Below are positions 22,101 through 32,872 of a stretch of DNA of 64,000 bases, one piece after another; position 1 is the first letter of the stretch, and each line of letters opens with the position of its first letter. Source of the stretch: Sanderia malayensis (Eukaryota; Cnidaria; Scyphozoa; Semaeostomeae; Pelagiidae). The position numbers and the translations under genes were made by a program. Location of the stretch: the NCBI GenBank assembly GCA_013076295.1, contig RQOL01000906.1:1178001-1242000 (forward strand), in the 5' to 3' direction. Under the pieces are notes generated by a model. The model was not told the origin of the DNA. It was given only the letters and a program-made list of their open reading frames with translations, and did no database searches.

Positions 22101-25100
22101 GTGTTGTGACTCAATGCCAGGACCATGCAAAACTATTCCAAAGAAATATAAGAAATGATAACACGACTGTAGTGTTCAAGAATTCATTTGAAGTAACGTA
22201 AAGCAAAGAACTATTTCATTATTATTGACTTAAACACAAGATCCCAATCCCAAAGGATACTGAGTCAGTATTTTTACTAGTATAAATACAGTTAATCCCT
22301 AACAACTTTTAAAGTAATCATACATTGAATTGGTACTTTTACGGGTATAAATACATAAGAATAACAAACGCATTCTTTAGTTACATGGGGTACTCAATGC
22401 AATATTGAAAGATCAAGCTTCGAGCTTGAACTTCTAACAAGGTAAAGGTTGATAACCTCCTTGATACCAAGAAAAGCATTGCCCCAATATCCATACGTCC
22501 AATGTAAACTTGACGGGCCACAAAATTAATACGGATGTAGCAAAAATAATATTTGACTAAGCCCCACATATTGCAATACAATTTAAGCAAGATGGTGCTG
22601 GAGGTTGCTAAAGGATAATTGTGCATTGAACCTATACCGTGTAGTAATAGTAAACCACTCACTGATATCTTGTTTCACATTAGCATTTTCTCCCCCAACA
22701 TGTGTTCTGCCATCCTGCATAAGGACACATCGTTACAGTCAATGAATATCATAGTATGAAGGGGCTGTTGTTGCAGAAGTAACTGCGCACGACAATACTA
22801 CGCCAATACTTACTCTGAGATGATACAGGGTGACACCAGTGCTGAGAATATCATCATCAACGCAAACCAAATAAGGCAGATCTGATTCCATCCTCACACC
22901 AAAGCCTTCTCTTCTAAACGCAAGCGCCCGCTCCTGGGATAAAAAAGAAACGAGTAAGTAATATAAGCAGGAGAATTCACAATATTCACATTATACTTCT
23001 AGGTATGTGTTGTTTTTGTTTATCCTGACATTGCAATGCTCGATGCACAGAAGTGCAGAACAAATTATATTATTATAGATATTAGCCGAAGACAAGACGT
23101 GCTCACTGTTACTCCGAGTCTCACGCTCACGCATTCATCAGACAGACAATCCTCGTCAGACAGACTCAGATCAGACAGACTATTATGGTCTGTCGATCTG
23201 AGTCTGTCTTTTATGCTTACACATTTATCAGACAGAAAAATTATAGTCTGTCTGTTAAATGTGTAAGCATAAAACTCAGAACAGCAGTGAATACGTCCAC
23301 TCTCTAACTCAACTTCTAAAATAACAGAATATTCGAATTAGAGATATTATTCACACAATGCCCATTAGAAAGCTGTAAAGTTTTATAAACACGCGTAATG
23401 ATGAGTGATGTGTGAAACATTCGATTTATCTACCTCCATGATCTTCTGTGTTTCCTTCCATTTGTTGTTCCAGTCACGTGTAAGCTGATCCACCTTGGCT
23501 TGGTTCTCGCTAATTCTCTCCACCACCCTGGTTTCATCAACGTTCATTGCAACATCACCTGAATTTCCCTGGAAATGAAAATTAAAGCAACCCTAATAAT
23601 GAGTACGAGGTTCAAGGATATCAATCAGCTTAGGTGGAAACAAGAAAGCCTTCACAAAAGTTCACAAACTACCCACTCTGTCTCGAAAACAACAAGAACC
23701 ACAAGAAACCATCACAATTAAGACGTATAAAGCGAAGACTGATTCCTTCTTGACAAGACTTGAAAAGTCAATAAAAATGACGCTGCTCTTTATTGTGTAT
23801 ATATCAATTTATATATACCTGATTTGTTGCCGATAGCATGACACGAAGCTTCTCAATCTCTCCTCTTAGTTCTCGAATGAGCTTGACATTCGGGTCCTAA
23901 AATAAAAAAGCAGTGTAGAGATGGATTTTATAGCTTCCAATTAACTATCAAAAACCTTTAGTAAGGCACCAAGCAATGCTTAGAGACTCACTGTGGTTTA
24001 ATCAGCATATGGAGATCATGAAGATTTCATAAAATATATTTAATAACAAAGAACGCGTGCTTCACGTTGTGTGTCACACATGCGCTCCGTAAATTCTCAT
24101 TGCATATGGAAAGCAGATTCTCAATCGCTAGCAATTTTCCTGGAAAGCACATTCTCAATACATGAGAATTTGCTTTCCATATGCATGTTTTCCATGTGAA
24201 TATGGAAAACATGCATGAGGGTTTGTAGTCGTTTTCAAGAGTCAAAATCAGCAAACGTACCTCATTAACAGTCGGCTTATTCATGATATTCTTAGCTCTG
24301 TTCGCATAACGAAGAGTGCTGAGGGTTTCAGAGTAATTTACATCTGCTGGTGATATTGCTAGAATGAAAATATGATTAGGATGAGAGGCTTACACACACC
24401 AAGTATATTACAACAATAAAACAACACACCATAGTATAGCTACTGAACTATAGAGTCAAATTTGATTAAAACATAGCCCAAGGAGTCTAATCCTGCTAAT
24501 TAGGGTGTTCTGATCACTTTGCAATCAAACAGGCAAATATTTCAAAGATTAGTACTCCATGCACGCCTACACCAAGTATATTATAGTATGTACCAACCAT
24601 TAACCCATTTCCTTTAACTACTTATAGCTACTTGCTACAAATTCAAATAGTTAATGGAAATGTCAGTCACAAGCAGTCTTAACCAGGCTCTGCTGGCCAC
24701 ATTGGAATAATTACCACATCATTGAAATGAAATTCTGAAGGAGCGAGGTAGAAGTGAGAAAAAATAAGATATACCTGCAATCATAATTGTTTTCGCATTG
24801 CCACCGAGGCTGTCTTTCAGCAGCCAAGTAAGAACTGAATCTCTGTATGGGATAAACGGTCTCTTCTTGCTATGATCATGCGCCGATGAAGCCTCAGCTA
24901 TGTTGAAACAAACACGAAATCACGTAAGTAAAAAGATGACTGCTGCATTGAAATGTTCTGTACAGTAAAAACCCGCATATAAGAACAAATGGATTAAGAA
25001 CCTTCAGGGTGATTTTGCTGCTCAAAACAATAGACAAAACAACAAACAAAACAATAGCCTATTGTCTTGGAACATTAGCCTGGATGGAAATTTACAGGTT

Positions 25101-28100
25101 CTTATATGCGAGTTTTTGCTGCACTCTATTTGAATCGAATACAATGCTGGTTCATATCACAACAGAAGTAGATATGCAATATATATATGCAACCTATATA
25201 CGTGTAATATGTTAGCAACACTCATTCTAAAGCTGTAACATTGCTAAGATGATACTGAAGAGGAATAGCATATCGTTTCAGTAACCTACCGAGGTTTGAG
25301 ATGACGGTTCCCAAAGTGACAAGAGATTTGTTGATATTGGCGCCCTCTTTCAGTCTCTGTCCAGTTGCACCAGTGGAATTCGCTCGTTCACTAGAAACAG
25401 ATAACAAAGATCGTATTATGATCATGTGCATTGTATATGATGACCTGTTGGCATTAATGACATCATCATGCAACAGAGACGGGCTGAGTAATAGGTGATA
25501 GGCTCTGGCAAAATTCACTGGTTTCATATGCGATCAACTCAGTTGAATTAAAATTTCGAATTTAGAGCAAGATTATGCTAAATGCAAACATATGCCAAAA
25601 TATCAAATTATGAATCTGATATGACGATGTAATTTCGCTGTAGAAACTACATATCTCTTTTTAAAACTCGACCCGAAAAGCAAACATTAGGCAAAATAGC
25701 AGTTATCATTTTTTGATCTTTCAATTCCTTTCAAACTTTCTCCGACAAATGTGTGCTATTCGAGTTTATCAGTCACCTCACAAGATTAAACCAAGAATTA
25801 GCAAAAAAATGAGTTTGTTATCAAACATAGGTTGCAAATCTAGCAACAAACCTTCCAGCCAAATCGACAAGATTTATTTTGCTGACTGTTTCACTGGGCA
25901 TGTCAGTGTAAAACTTGGCCTGAGTGAAATTCAGAGTGAATATCGCATGTGACCTGCTGCTAGTGTCATTCATATTCGTGGAAGCTGTGGTTCGATGAGA
26001 ATTACCAATGTCCATAAGTTTTTCAATATCAGAATACTTGGCGACGATGTGTTTGGTAAGATCTTGCACGTATGGGCCGTCTTTTGGATGCTCGCGAACT
26101 TTCAGATTATACGCATCTCCCTTCTTCGGAGTGGGCCTCAGAAGATCTCGAACTCGTTCGTTGTAGATTTCGATATAGCTGCAAAGAAAATCAACGTTAC
26201 AGAATCAATCAACTCCACTTTACATGCATGTTGTATGTTGCTGATAGAGCAGAAACTCTTGTAAAAGCCATTCAACTTGACGCACCTGACTTCGCTTTTA
26301 AATTCGATTTTGTGTTCCGCTTGATCTTTAGACATTTTTTCGTACATCCCTTCGCATATTCTTGGGATGAGACCAATGCTTTCCTGAACAAACAAAATAA
26401 AATTGAAAGAGAATCATACACAAACGGAGTAAACTACAGGAGGCCTGTGTAGTGTAACAGCGTTCGAACAAAACAATAAATGGAAAATGCGCACTTCAGT
26501 GCAAGTGCTCTATTGCCAGGGTTAACAAACGCAGGCGCACTACACCTAGAGGTACATGCGGCTGCGCAATTCCATGGACTATGCATATAGCCAAGAAAAT
26601 AGAGTGGAATTAAATGCTAATGACTGGCGTTTTAAAAGGCATTACGCAATGAAAACGGACATTGATTCAAGAGAATCGCAATGGAATTGTTGTAACTGCG
26701 GTGGAGCAACATACCTGCATGCCCATCATTGTGTAACTTTTGCCTGCTCCAGTCTGGCCGTATGCGAATATGCAAGCATTGTAGCCTTCGAAAGCAGAGT
26801 TTATAACCTCCTTGCCAAGATCAGAGAAGACCTTCGAAAAATAAAAACGAAAGAATAAGAGAGGCAATGGCGTAACTGCGCGCGACGATGAAGCGTGCTT
26901 ATGAATTGCGAGCACTTTGATTCTGTGGCTTTCGTCGACTGTCCGCGCATATTTGTTTTGTATATAGTTGCATTACCGCTGTTCAAAAGCATCCGAGATT
27001 CACATGACGTCTGCCTCAACCATCCATTAGTACAATTACGTCATGTACGAGAAAGGCAATCTATATTCATGATTTCTGTAGAATGCTCAGGAAAAATGCA
27101 AAGCAAAAATTAAAATAATTCTTGCCAGCAATAATCACGCTAAGTTATGATTAAATTATGATTAAATCATTATTTTAATTATGATTGTGGATAAGCGGAC
27201 ATTTTAGATTGACATAAACTGAAACGATTTTCTATTAATTAAAATTTCCAAACAAATAGTGTGCGAAAAGTTTTAGTTTACAAAAATTCTTACACTTCTT
27301 ATCCCGGGGTGACTGAACGATTGACAAAAACGACAACACAGAATCACAAATTAAGAATCGCGATAACCATCTTATCGGTATGGTTGAAGATAGCAATTTC
27401 AAGTTTAGCGAGCTAAATCAGTGCTATTGTCAAGCTATTTTTGCTGGCTGGTCTAAACCAGGCAGTCAAAACAATCAACGCTTATCAAAACCGTCCATGA
27501 AGTGAATAAGAGCTCGCCATGTTCCTTATCAATTCTTTTTACGTGAAACTAAAGCGCGTGAGAGCGCGGATAAAAATAGTTAAGGTTACAGGCTGGCAAA
27601 CTTCGGAGCAAGGTTGAAGAAGGCTCAACGCTGATCAAATCTATACTAAATTCCTAAATCAAACGCGTTGCCAATGTGTGGAATAATATCGTCAATAATT
27701 GATGCGATGGAGTTGATACCTCGCCGGGTTGAATTCAATGCAATTAATTCGAAGTCTTAAAAGAGAAAATCCAATTTGAAGAAAAGTGTTTTGTCAAGTC
27801 AATCCTCACCTGCTCTTGTGTGGCAAAATGCCTATCACGACTATCTGCAGACCAGTAGGAGTGGTCGTAACTGAAGTCTTTGATGTCTGATGAAATCTAT
27901 GAAAAATAAAATTCTATAAAGTTAGCTATGGTTTGGCAGAATTTCCATCTTAACTTATCAATGGCTGGGCATTATCGTGTGATAAAATAATCTATAGTTT
28001 CATCTTGATTGCGCTATAGTGCGATAAAATAATCTATAGTTTCATCTATGGCACAATTGTGTTGATGTTTTCATTTAAGTTACAATTAAAATTAGAAAAT

Positions 28101-29235
28101 ATATATGGTATAAATCATATTGACAAAACAAGCAATGTAGATAGGGGGAAAACAGTGAAAAAATTTTAGATTTCTATTACATGCTTCTTCTTTGAAAAGG
28201 TACATTATATTGGCTATCTAGATAGCATGTATAATGTTTTGCATAATATATCAAGTTAAATATTTGATTATGGATAGTATAATATAGCAAGTAAGCTTTT
28301 ATGACATGACAAGATCTAGTCTAGCAACGATGTGTGAAGTTTGTGTCAATCTGTAAAGGGTAAATGGAAAAATGATTCTCACATGTGGATTTACTATTGA
28401 AGTTTTTTTTCCTTCACTATCCATGTTTATTATTACTTTTGCATCCAAGTCAATTTCCCTTGAAAAGAAAAAAGAAGAAAATAATTTGAGATATTTTGTT
28501 GTGATTCTGACCCAAGCATCTGAACCTGAACTTGGGCCAGAGACTGTGGTACTTGGACTAGCATTACAAAAAGAGCAAATCACTGACATTCCAAAGTTAT
28601 TATTTGCCAAACAATGCCAATGTTTTCTAGACTATTTAACAACAATAGTCCAGTTATGGAAAACAACAAGCTGTACCTAATGTATCTGAAGTTGGGGACA
28701 ATTGCATTGCTACGCAATCAGATCTCCGTGAGTTTGAATTGATTATGGTTTATTATACGGTACGGTATTATACGATATAAGATACGGTTTATTATAATGG
28801 GACAACAAATGTAATTTATATATGCAAGGTATGTCGGATAAAGCCATGAGTTTATTCAGTTTATATACCATTCAGTAAAATTTTGAGAATAGCAGAGGCT
28901 GGTAGAAACTTTAAGATTAAGCATCATAAAAACAAATTGATAGAAGTATTGATTCTGGTTCTCGACTGGAACTTTCTCGTCCAAAAGTTCGAATCTATAA
29001 ACATTGCTTTATATATACGATGCTTTATTCACAACTATTTTAACTTTGCAATTCAACTTTTCAACTATCTAAAGATACTTAAGCAACACACGACATAACT
29101 AGACTGTAGAAAAATCCTTGTCAATTCTGATAAGAAAATAAAACAAAAAATTCTATGAAATAAATTAATATTTATTTAGGCCGTTTACCTTCTGTTCAGG
29201 GGTCGAACCCGAACGGCCACCTTAACAGAAGCCAT
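17901..29235 (-). CDS. KIF16B: KIF16B-type kinesin-3 ending in a CaaX-like box
   Basis: Twenty exons in phase, 1224 residues: 29235-29189, 28458-28383, 27896-27810, 26831-26715, 26383-26286, 26178-25852, 25390-25290, 24897-24775, 24358-24261, 23896-23819, 23568-23434, 22933-22814, 22714-22663, 22132-21998, 21872-21716, 21407-21354, 21197-21144, 20511-19378, 18787-18531, 18325-17901. Motor domain 1-358 with P-loop GQTGAGKS (95-102), SSRSHAIF and DLAGSE; then the kinesin-3 neck, an FHA domain (about 455-560, with [11 protein letters not shown] and [11 protein letters not shown]), then about 620 residues of charged coiled coil. Sequence along motor, neck and FHA follows KIF16B, an early-endosome plus-end motor. 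Vertebrate KIF16B ends in a PX lipid-binding domain. This one stops at ...DDANCVIL, a geranylgeranyl-type CaaX box. No PX exon was seen down to the atlastin gene. Confidence 0.92.
18897..19190. repeat. (TAC)n microsatellite, about 290 bp
   Basis: Near-continuous ACT/TAC triplets, interrupted by ATT and AGTT. It lies in the kinesin intron between exons 20511-19378 and 18787-18531. It creates poly-Leu, poly-Thr and poly-Val frames that are not genes. Confidence 0.97.
21482..21603. mobile_element. MITE family A, copy 4 (shortened left end)
   Basis: TACAGTAAAAACC on the left runs straight into the AAGGTTCTTAA-type interior (here CTTCAGGGTGATA), so about 25 bases of the left side are missing. The right end ATATGCGGGTTCTTACTGTA is complete. 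It is in a kinesin intron. Confidence 0.85.
23158..23274. repeat. Two adjacent long hairpins
   Basis: Hairpin 1: arms 23158-23180 and 23188-23209 with a 7-base loop, built of AGACAGAC/GTCTGTCT. Hairpin 2: arms 23209-23236 and 23247-23274, 28 bp with one mismatch and a 10-base loop. Both lie in the kinesin intron between exons 23568-23434 and 22933-22814. Confidence 0.9.
24104..24214. repeat. Paired hairpins in a kinesin intron
   Basis: GCATATGGAAAGCA...ATTCTCA near 24104-24123 is mirrored by TGAGAATTTGCTTTCCATAT near 24163-24182. A second hairpin, GCATGTTTTCCAT / ATGGAAAACATGC, follows directly at about 24183-24214. Confidence 0.75.
24961..25123. mobile_element. MITE family A, copy 5
   Basis: TACAGTAAAAACCCGCATAT on the left; the right end TATGCGAGTTTTTGCTGCA has decayed from ACTGTA. 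It lies in a kinesin intron. It carries an internal expansion of the ACAAAACAA-type motif. Confidence 0.85.
27978..28047. repeat. Short direct duplication
   Basis: The 27-base block GATAAAATAATCTATAGTTT... occurs at 27978-28004 and 28021-28047 in a kinesin intron. Confidence 0.8.
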
Positions 29236-30393
29236 GACAAAATTTTTGCTGCAGCAAAATTACAGGCACAAAATGATAGGTTTTACCAGTTACATAGCTT
29301 GCTTATAAACCGCATCAGTTTGTTGTATTGAATAAATATTTCCTCATCTTCAGTCTGGTGCATTTCTTTATAAAATATTTCCTACACGTAAGATAATTTT
29401 GTCATTGTGAGAAGTCTGGTGACAAGGCCTCCTGATAAAAACACCTGTTTGTTTGGCGTAGGAAGGGGGCGTGGCGTGGCTATAATTGGGCGCTCAAAGA
29501 TAATCATTGGGGGGTAATCAGCATGAGTTGTCAGTCATCCTGGAGCAATTCTGTGATACTTGACTTCACGCCTTTTGAGAGACATTATTGTGAAATTGGT
29601 CAACATATCTCATGACTTACTTTTGCGCAAGCTCAACTAAAAGGGGCTTCCAAGAAACTTCATTGATAAAATTTCCTCTGCTGACTGCGCAAAAGTTATT
29701 GTTTCTTTTGTTGCAGGGTCTCTTCTGGACTTGCTTCAAGTCTCACTTCTTTTTTCCGAAGTCCAGGTCTCTTCTAACATTGTAACTAACGGAGCTTTTG
29801 CGCTTGCACACCCTTTTATACGCGCTTGGATTCTCACTTTTAAATAGTCAAATTTTATATTGTGTGTCACGAGCTCTAATCTTAAAAAGTTTTGAAAGCA
29901 TCCATAGCGTATCAGCAGTAAAACTGTATTTATTCTTATTTTTAATTTATTTTTTAAGTTTTAATTCATACTTTTATTTGCTATCTAAATGAAAAATAAA
30001 CTAAAAAATAATTAAATATTAATTGAAATAAGATATTGTTTTGGGGGGAGGGGCGAAGTATGCGTGTAAAATTTGCAAAAGCTTGTTGTCCCAGAACTTT
30101 TGTCCTCCATTTCAGGTTCTTTGCTTCTGGTTCCAAATATAGATCTTACGTATTTGGAAACAAGTCAATTCCTTTTTTCGCCAAACCTGATTGGTTTGCA
30201 ATATCTACGACGTCACAAACTTGAGTCACATGAAGAACAAGGCTTCATTGCTGTTTCCCTTCTCTTCCTTCGACCTCCGTATTTTCATCATTTGCTGCAA
30301 GAGGAAGATTTTGTGAAAGAATCGCAAGAGAACTAACCTAAGCTTCACTTAACAGAATTGACAAGTTCACTAGCTTTTACAGCAATTTATAAA
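29236..30393. other. Divergent intergenic region, kinesin / Pro-Tyr-rich gene
   Basis: About 1.16 kb between two start codons that point apart; both promoters should be here. Short open frames at 29798-29992 and 30036-30336 match no family. No clear TATA box or repeat was noted. Confidence 0.5.
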
Positions 30394-31654
30394 ATGTCTC
30401 AACACACAACAGTTGTACACACGTAAGTTATCTATTGCGTCTGATAATCTAAACTTATCGAGATTTAGGCCATCAACATCAAAGGAATTTCATTCAACTG
30501 CTTTCAAGCCGCACCTCAAGAGCTGTGCTTGCTGTCTTAGGACATACTTAATGTAAATTAATAATAGTAGATTGTTTCTTGATGAGGTGATAGTTTAAAT
30601 ATCATTTTTATGTCTGTATTTGTCATCATTTCACTCTTGTAATGAATGTGTTTATTATTTGCAGGGAAACCAAGCCAGGAGCTTATCCTCCACAAGGTGA
30701 GAATTGATTTAATGTTTACAAAACTCTATTAGTTACTCTTTTTTGAATCATCAAATTTGTCCCTGTTGAATAGCCGAAATTTGGTTTCAGTTTCCAATCA
30801 TACTCGGGTGACATCCAACAGTAGGAATAACTTCCTGCTTTTTTATTTCCATCCTATAATCCTGATCTGTCTTGCCTTGCCTCCCCACGCACCCTCTTTT
30901 GTAATGTAATTTGTACCGCGCCCTGCAAGTTCACCTGCCCATTTTACATTGCTGCACTTGGGTGCATTGGTAATATTCATGGAAAAATACTTTCCTCAAT
31001 CATCAAATGAGATGGATTGGAGTCATCAAAAAGCTTTCAAATTTTATTCCAAATTTGACTTTGTATCTGTAACAAAACCTGCAAAGTCTTTCTGGAATCA
31101 CTGGCTTTCATTCCAAAGCAGAGGTTACATTGAGCAAGATACAAATGCCATGTTAATTATCACACACACACATATGCAACTCACTGATTTATGCCAAAGC
31201 AACCAATGGAATTTTTGTTTACCTCTCAGGAGGCTGCTACCCACCAGCACCAGCTATGCATCCTTACCAATCTGCACCATGGCCATCTCAAACACCAAAT
31301 GCTGCCTATCCACCCGGATTTGCACCAACTCCAGCACCAGATTATGCCTATCCTCCACCTGCAAATCACAGCTACCCTCAACCAAGTCAAGCTTACCCAC
31401 CCCCTCAAATCCACCCTCCTGCTGTTCCACATGGTTATCCTCAGCCACCCCAAGTGCCACCTCACGCACCAGCCATCTATCCACAGCCGTATGCAAGTGG
31501 AGTAACCCATACCCATCACACCACAATTATACATCAGCCAGCCCCACCTTCACCTTGTCTACCCCATCACCATAAAGGCATTGTGGGATCAATCTTGCAT
31601 TCAGGTTTGCATGGCAGACATCACAAACATCATCATTTCGGTCATCACCATTAG
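30394..31654 (+). CDS. Pro/Tyr/His-rich protein, isoform with proximal last exon
   Basis: Exons 30394-30422, 30665-30696 and 31230-31654 join in phase to 161 residues. The start [10 protein letters not shown] is followed by GAYPPQ, then many YPPP, YPQP and PAP blocks, then a glycine-rich short hydrophobic stretch ([11 protein letters not shown]) and a histidine-rich end. PGYPPQ-type repeats occur in annexin A7, rhodopsin tails and plant glycine-rich proteins; they are disordered and self-associating. No enzyme domain is present and the function is unknown. A polyadenylation signal AATAAA lies at 32265-32270, before the alternative last exon. Confidence 0.8.
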
Positions 31655-32872
31655 ATGCAATCTTCAAAGAATGAATTGTTATACAAAACATTACATGCTC
31701 AATTATTTGACATGTTAATCTATGTACAATGTTATGTTTCATTTTATGATAGTTGTACACATTTTGACTTCTATAGTAGCTTTATGAATATATAAGAAAT
31801 TAAAAAGAAATATTTTTTATTTGCACCTTCAGTGCAAGACACTTGAATTTGTCATTAATTGATTGTTATTTTGATACAGATGATTATAAGAAGATTTATA
31901 CTTGTCATGTGTTTTTCTTTGTTTTTTTCTGGCATATATGCATGGGTTGTAGTTTTACTGTTTTATTGAGCCTGTAATATAATACCTTGTATTACAATAC
32001 TACCATGTATAGCATTCCATCCATCTATCTATGTATGTGGCTTGTCATTCAATGTTGGCGATTCTTGGTCCAAGTTGTTCTGTTTTTTTATGCTTGCAGT
32101 GTTTCAAATGCTGTCAAAACCCCTCCCCATTTGTCTGATGATACTGTTCATAAATAACATCCTTTGTTTGCTTGTCGTTTGTTTACCTTGGTTTTTATGA
32201 AAACTTTTAGGAACAAAGTTTATTTTTTTTATTTTAGTACTACCTTGTAAAGTACTACAATACAAATAAACTGTGCCGTGCCATATATAATAAAATAATT
32301 TTCCTTTTTTAGCAACAGCTCCACCGGTACCAGGAGGCTATCCACAACAAGCCCCACCACCGTACACTGCCCAACAGTACCCCCAACAAGGATACCCTCC
32401 AACTGGATATCCCCCACAGCAAGGCGGATACCCACCGCAAGGTGGATATCCTCTACAGCAAGGCTATCCACCTCAGGGATACCCACCACAACAAGGGTAC
32501 CCACCAGCTGCTGGCGCCCCTGGAGCCTATCCACAGCAACCTGGAGCTTATCCCCAACAACCTGGAGCTTACCCACGCCAACCTGGAGCTTATCCACAGC
32601 AACCCGGTGCTTATCCACAGCAACCTGGAGCCTACCCAAGGCAGCCTGGAGTGACAACCCACACAACGATTGTACAAGGTGGGGGAGCAAAAAAGGAGAA
32701 GAAGAAGAGTAATAAGGGTAAGATTGCAGCGGGTGCAGCCGTGGGAGCAGTTGGAGGGTTTGCTTTAGGGTCGATGCTCAGTGGTGGTGGTCATCATCAT
32801 CATCACCATGGTTGGAGCTCAAGCAGTTCTTCCAGCAGTAGCAGTAGTAGTAGCTCCAGTGACAGTGATTAA
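30394..32872 (+). CDS. Pro/Gln/Tyr-rich protein, isoform with distal last exon
   Basis: Same first two exons (30394-30422, 30665-30696) joined to 32313-32872; the phase fits equally well and gives 206 residues. The third exon has GYPPQ blocks and then a tandem QPGAYPQ-type repeat (21-bp DNA units, about 32518-32650). These are followed by [10 protein letters not shown], a lysine-rich patch, and a glycine/alanine hydrophobic segment ([20 protein letters not shown]) like a GxxxG membrane or stacking helix. A His run and a Ser run end the protein. A polyadenylation signal is at 33142-33147. The two last exons end in similar architecture, so they probably arose by exon duplication. Confidence 0.8.
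32518..32650 (+). repeat. 21-bp coding tandem repeat
   Basis: Six to seven units of CCTGGAGCTTATCCACAGCA-like DNA, each encoding PGAYPQQ or a close variant. Confidence 0.9.

Noticed and set aside
28372..28680. 102-codon plus-strand frame
   Set aside because: Runs antisense to the second kinesin exon, which has a clear family match on the minus strand.
31226..31534. Antisense open frames opposite the Pro/Tyr-rich exon
   Set aside because: They are complements of a biased coding exon; codon bias makes the opposite strand open too.
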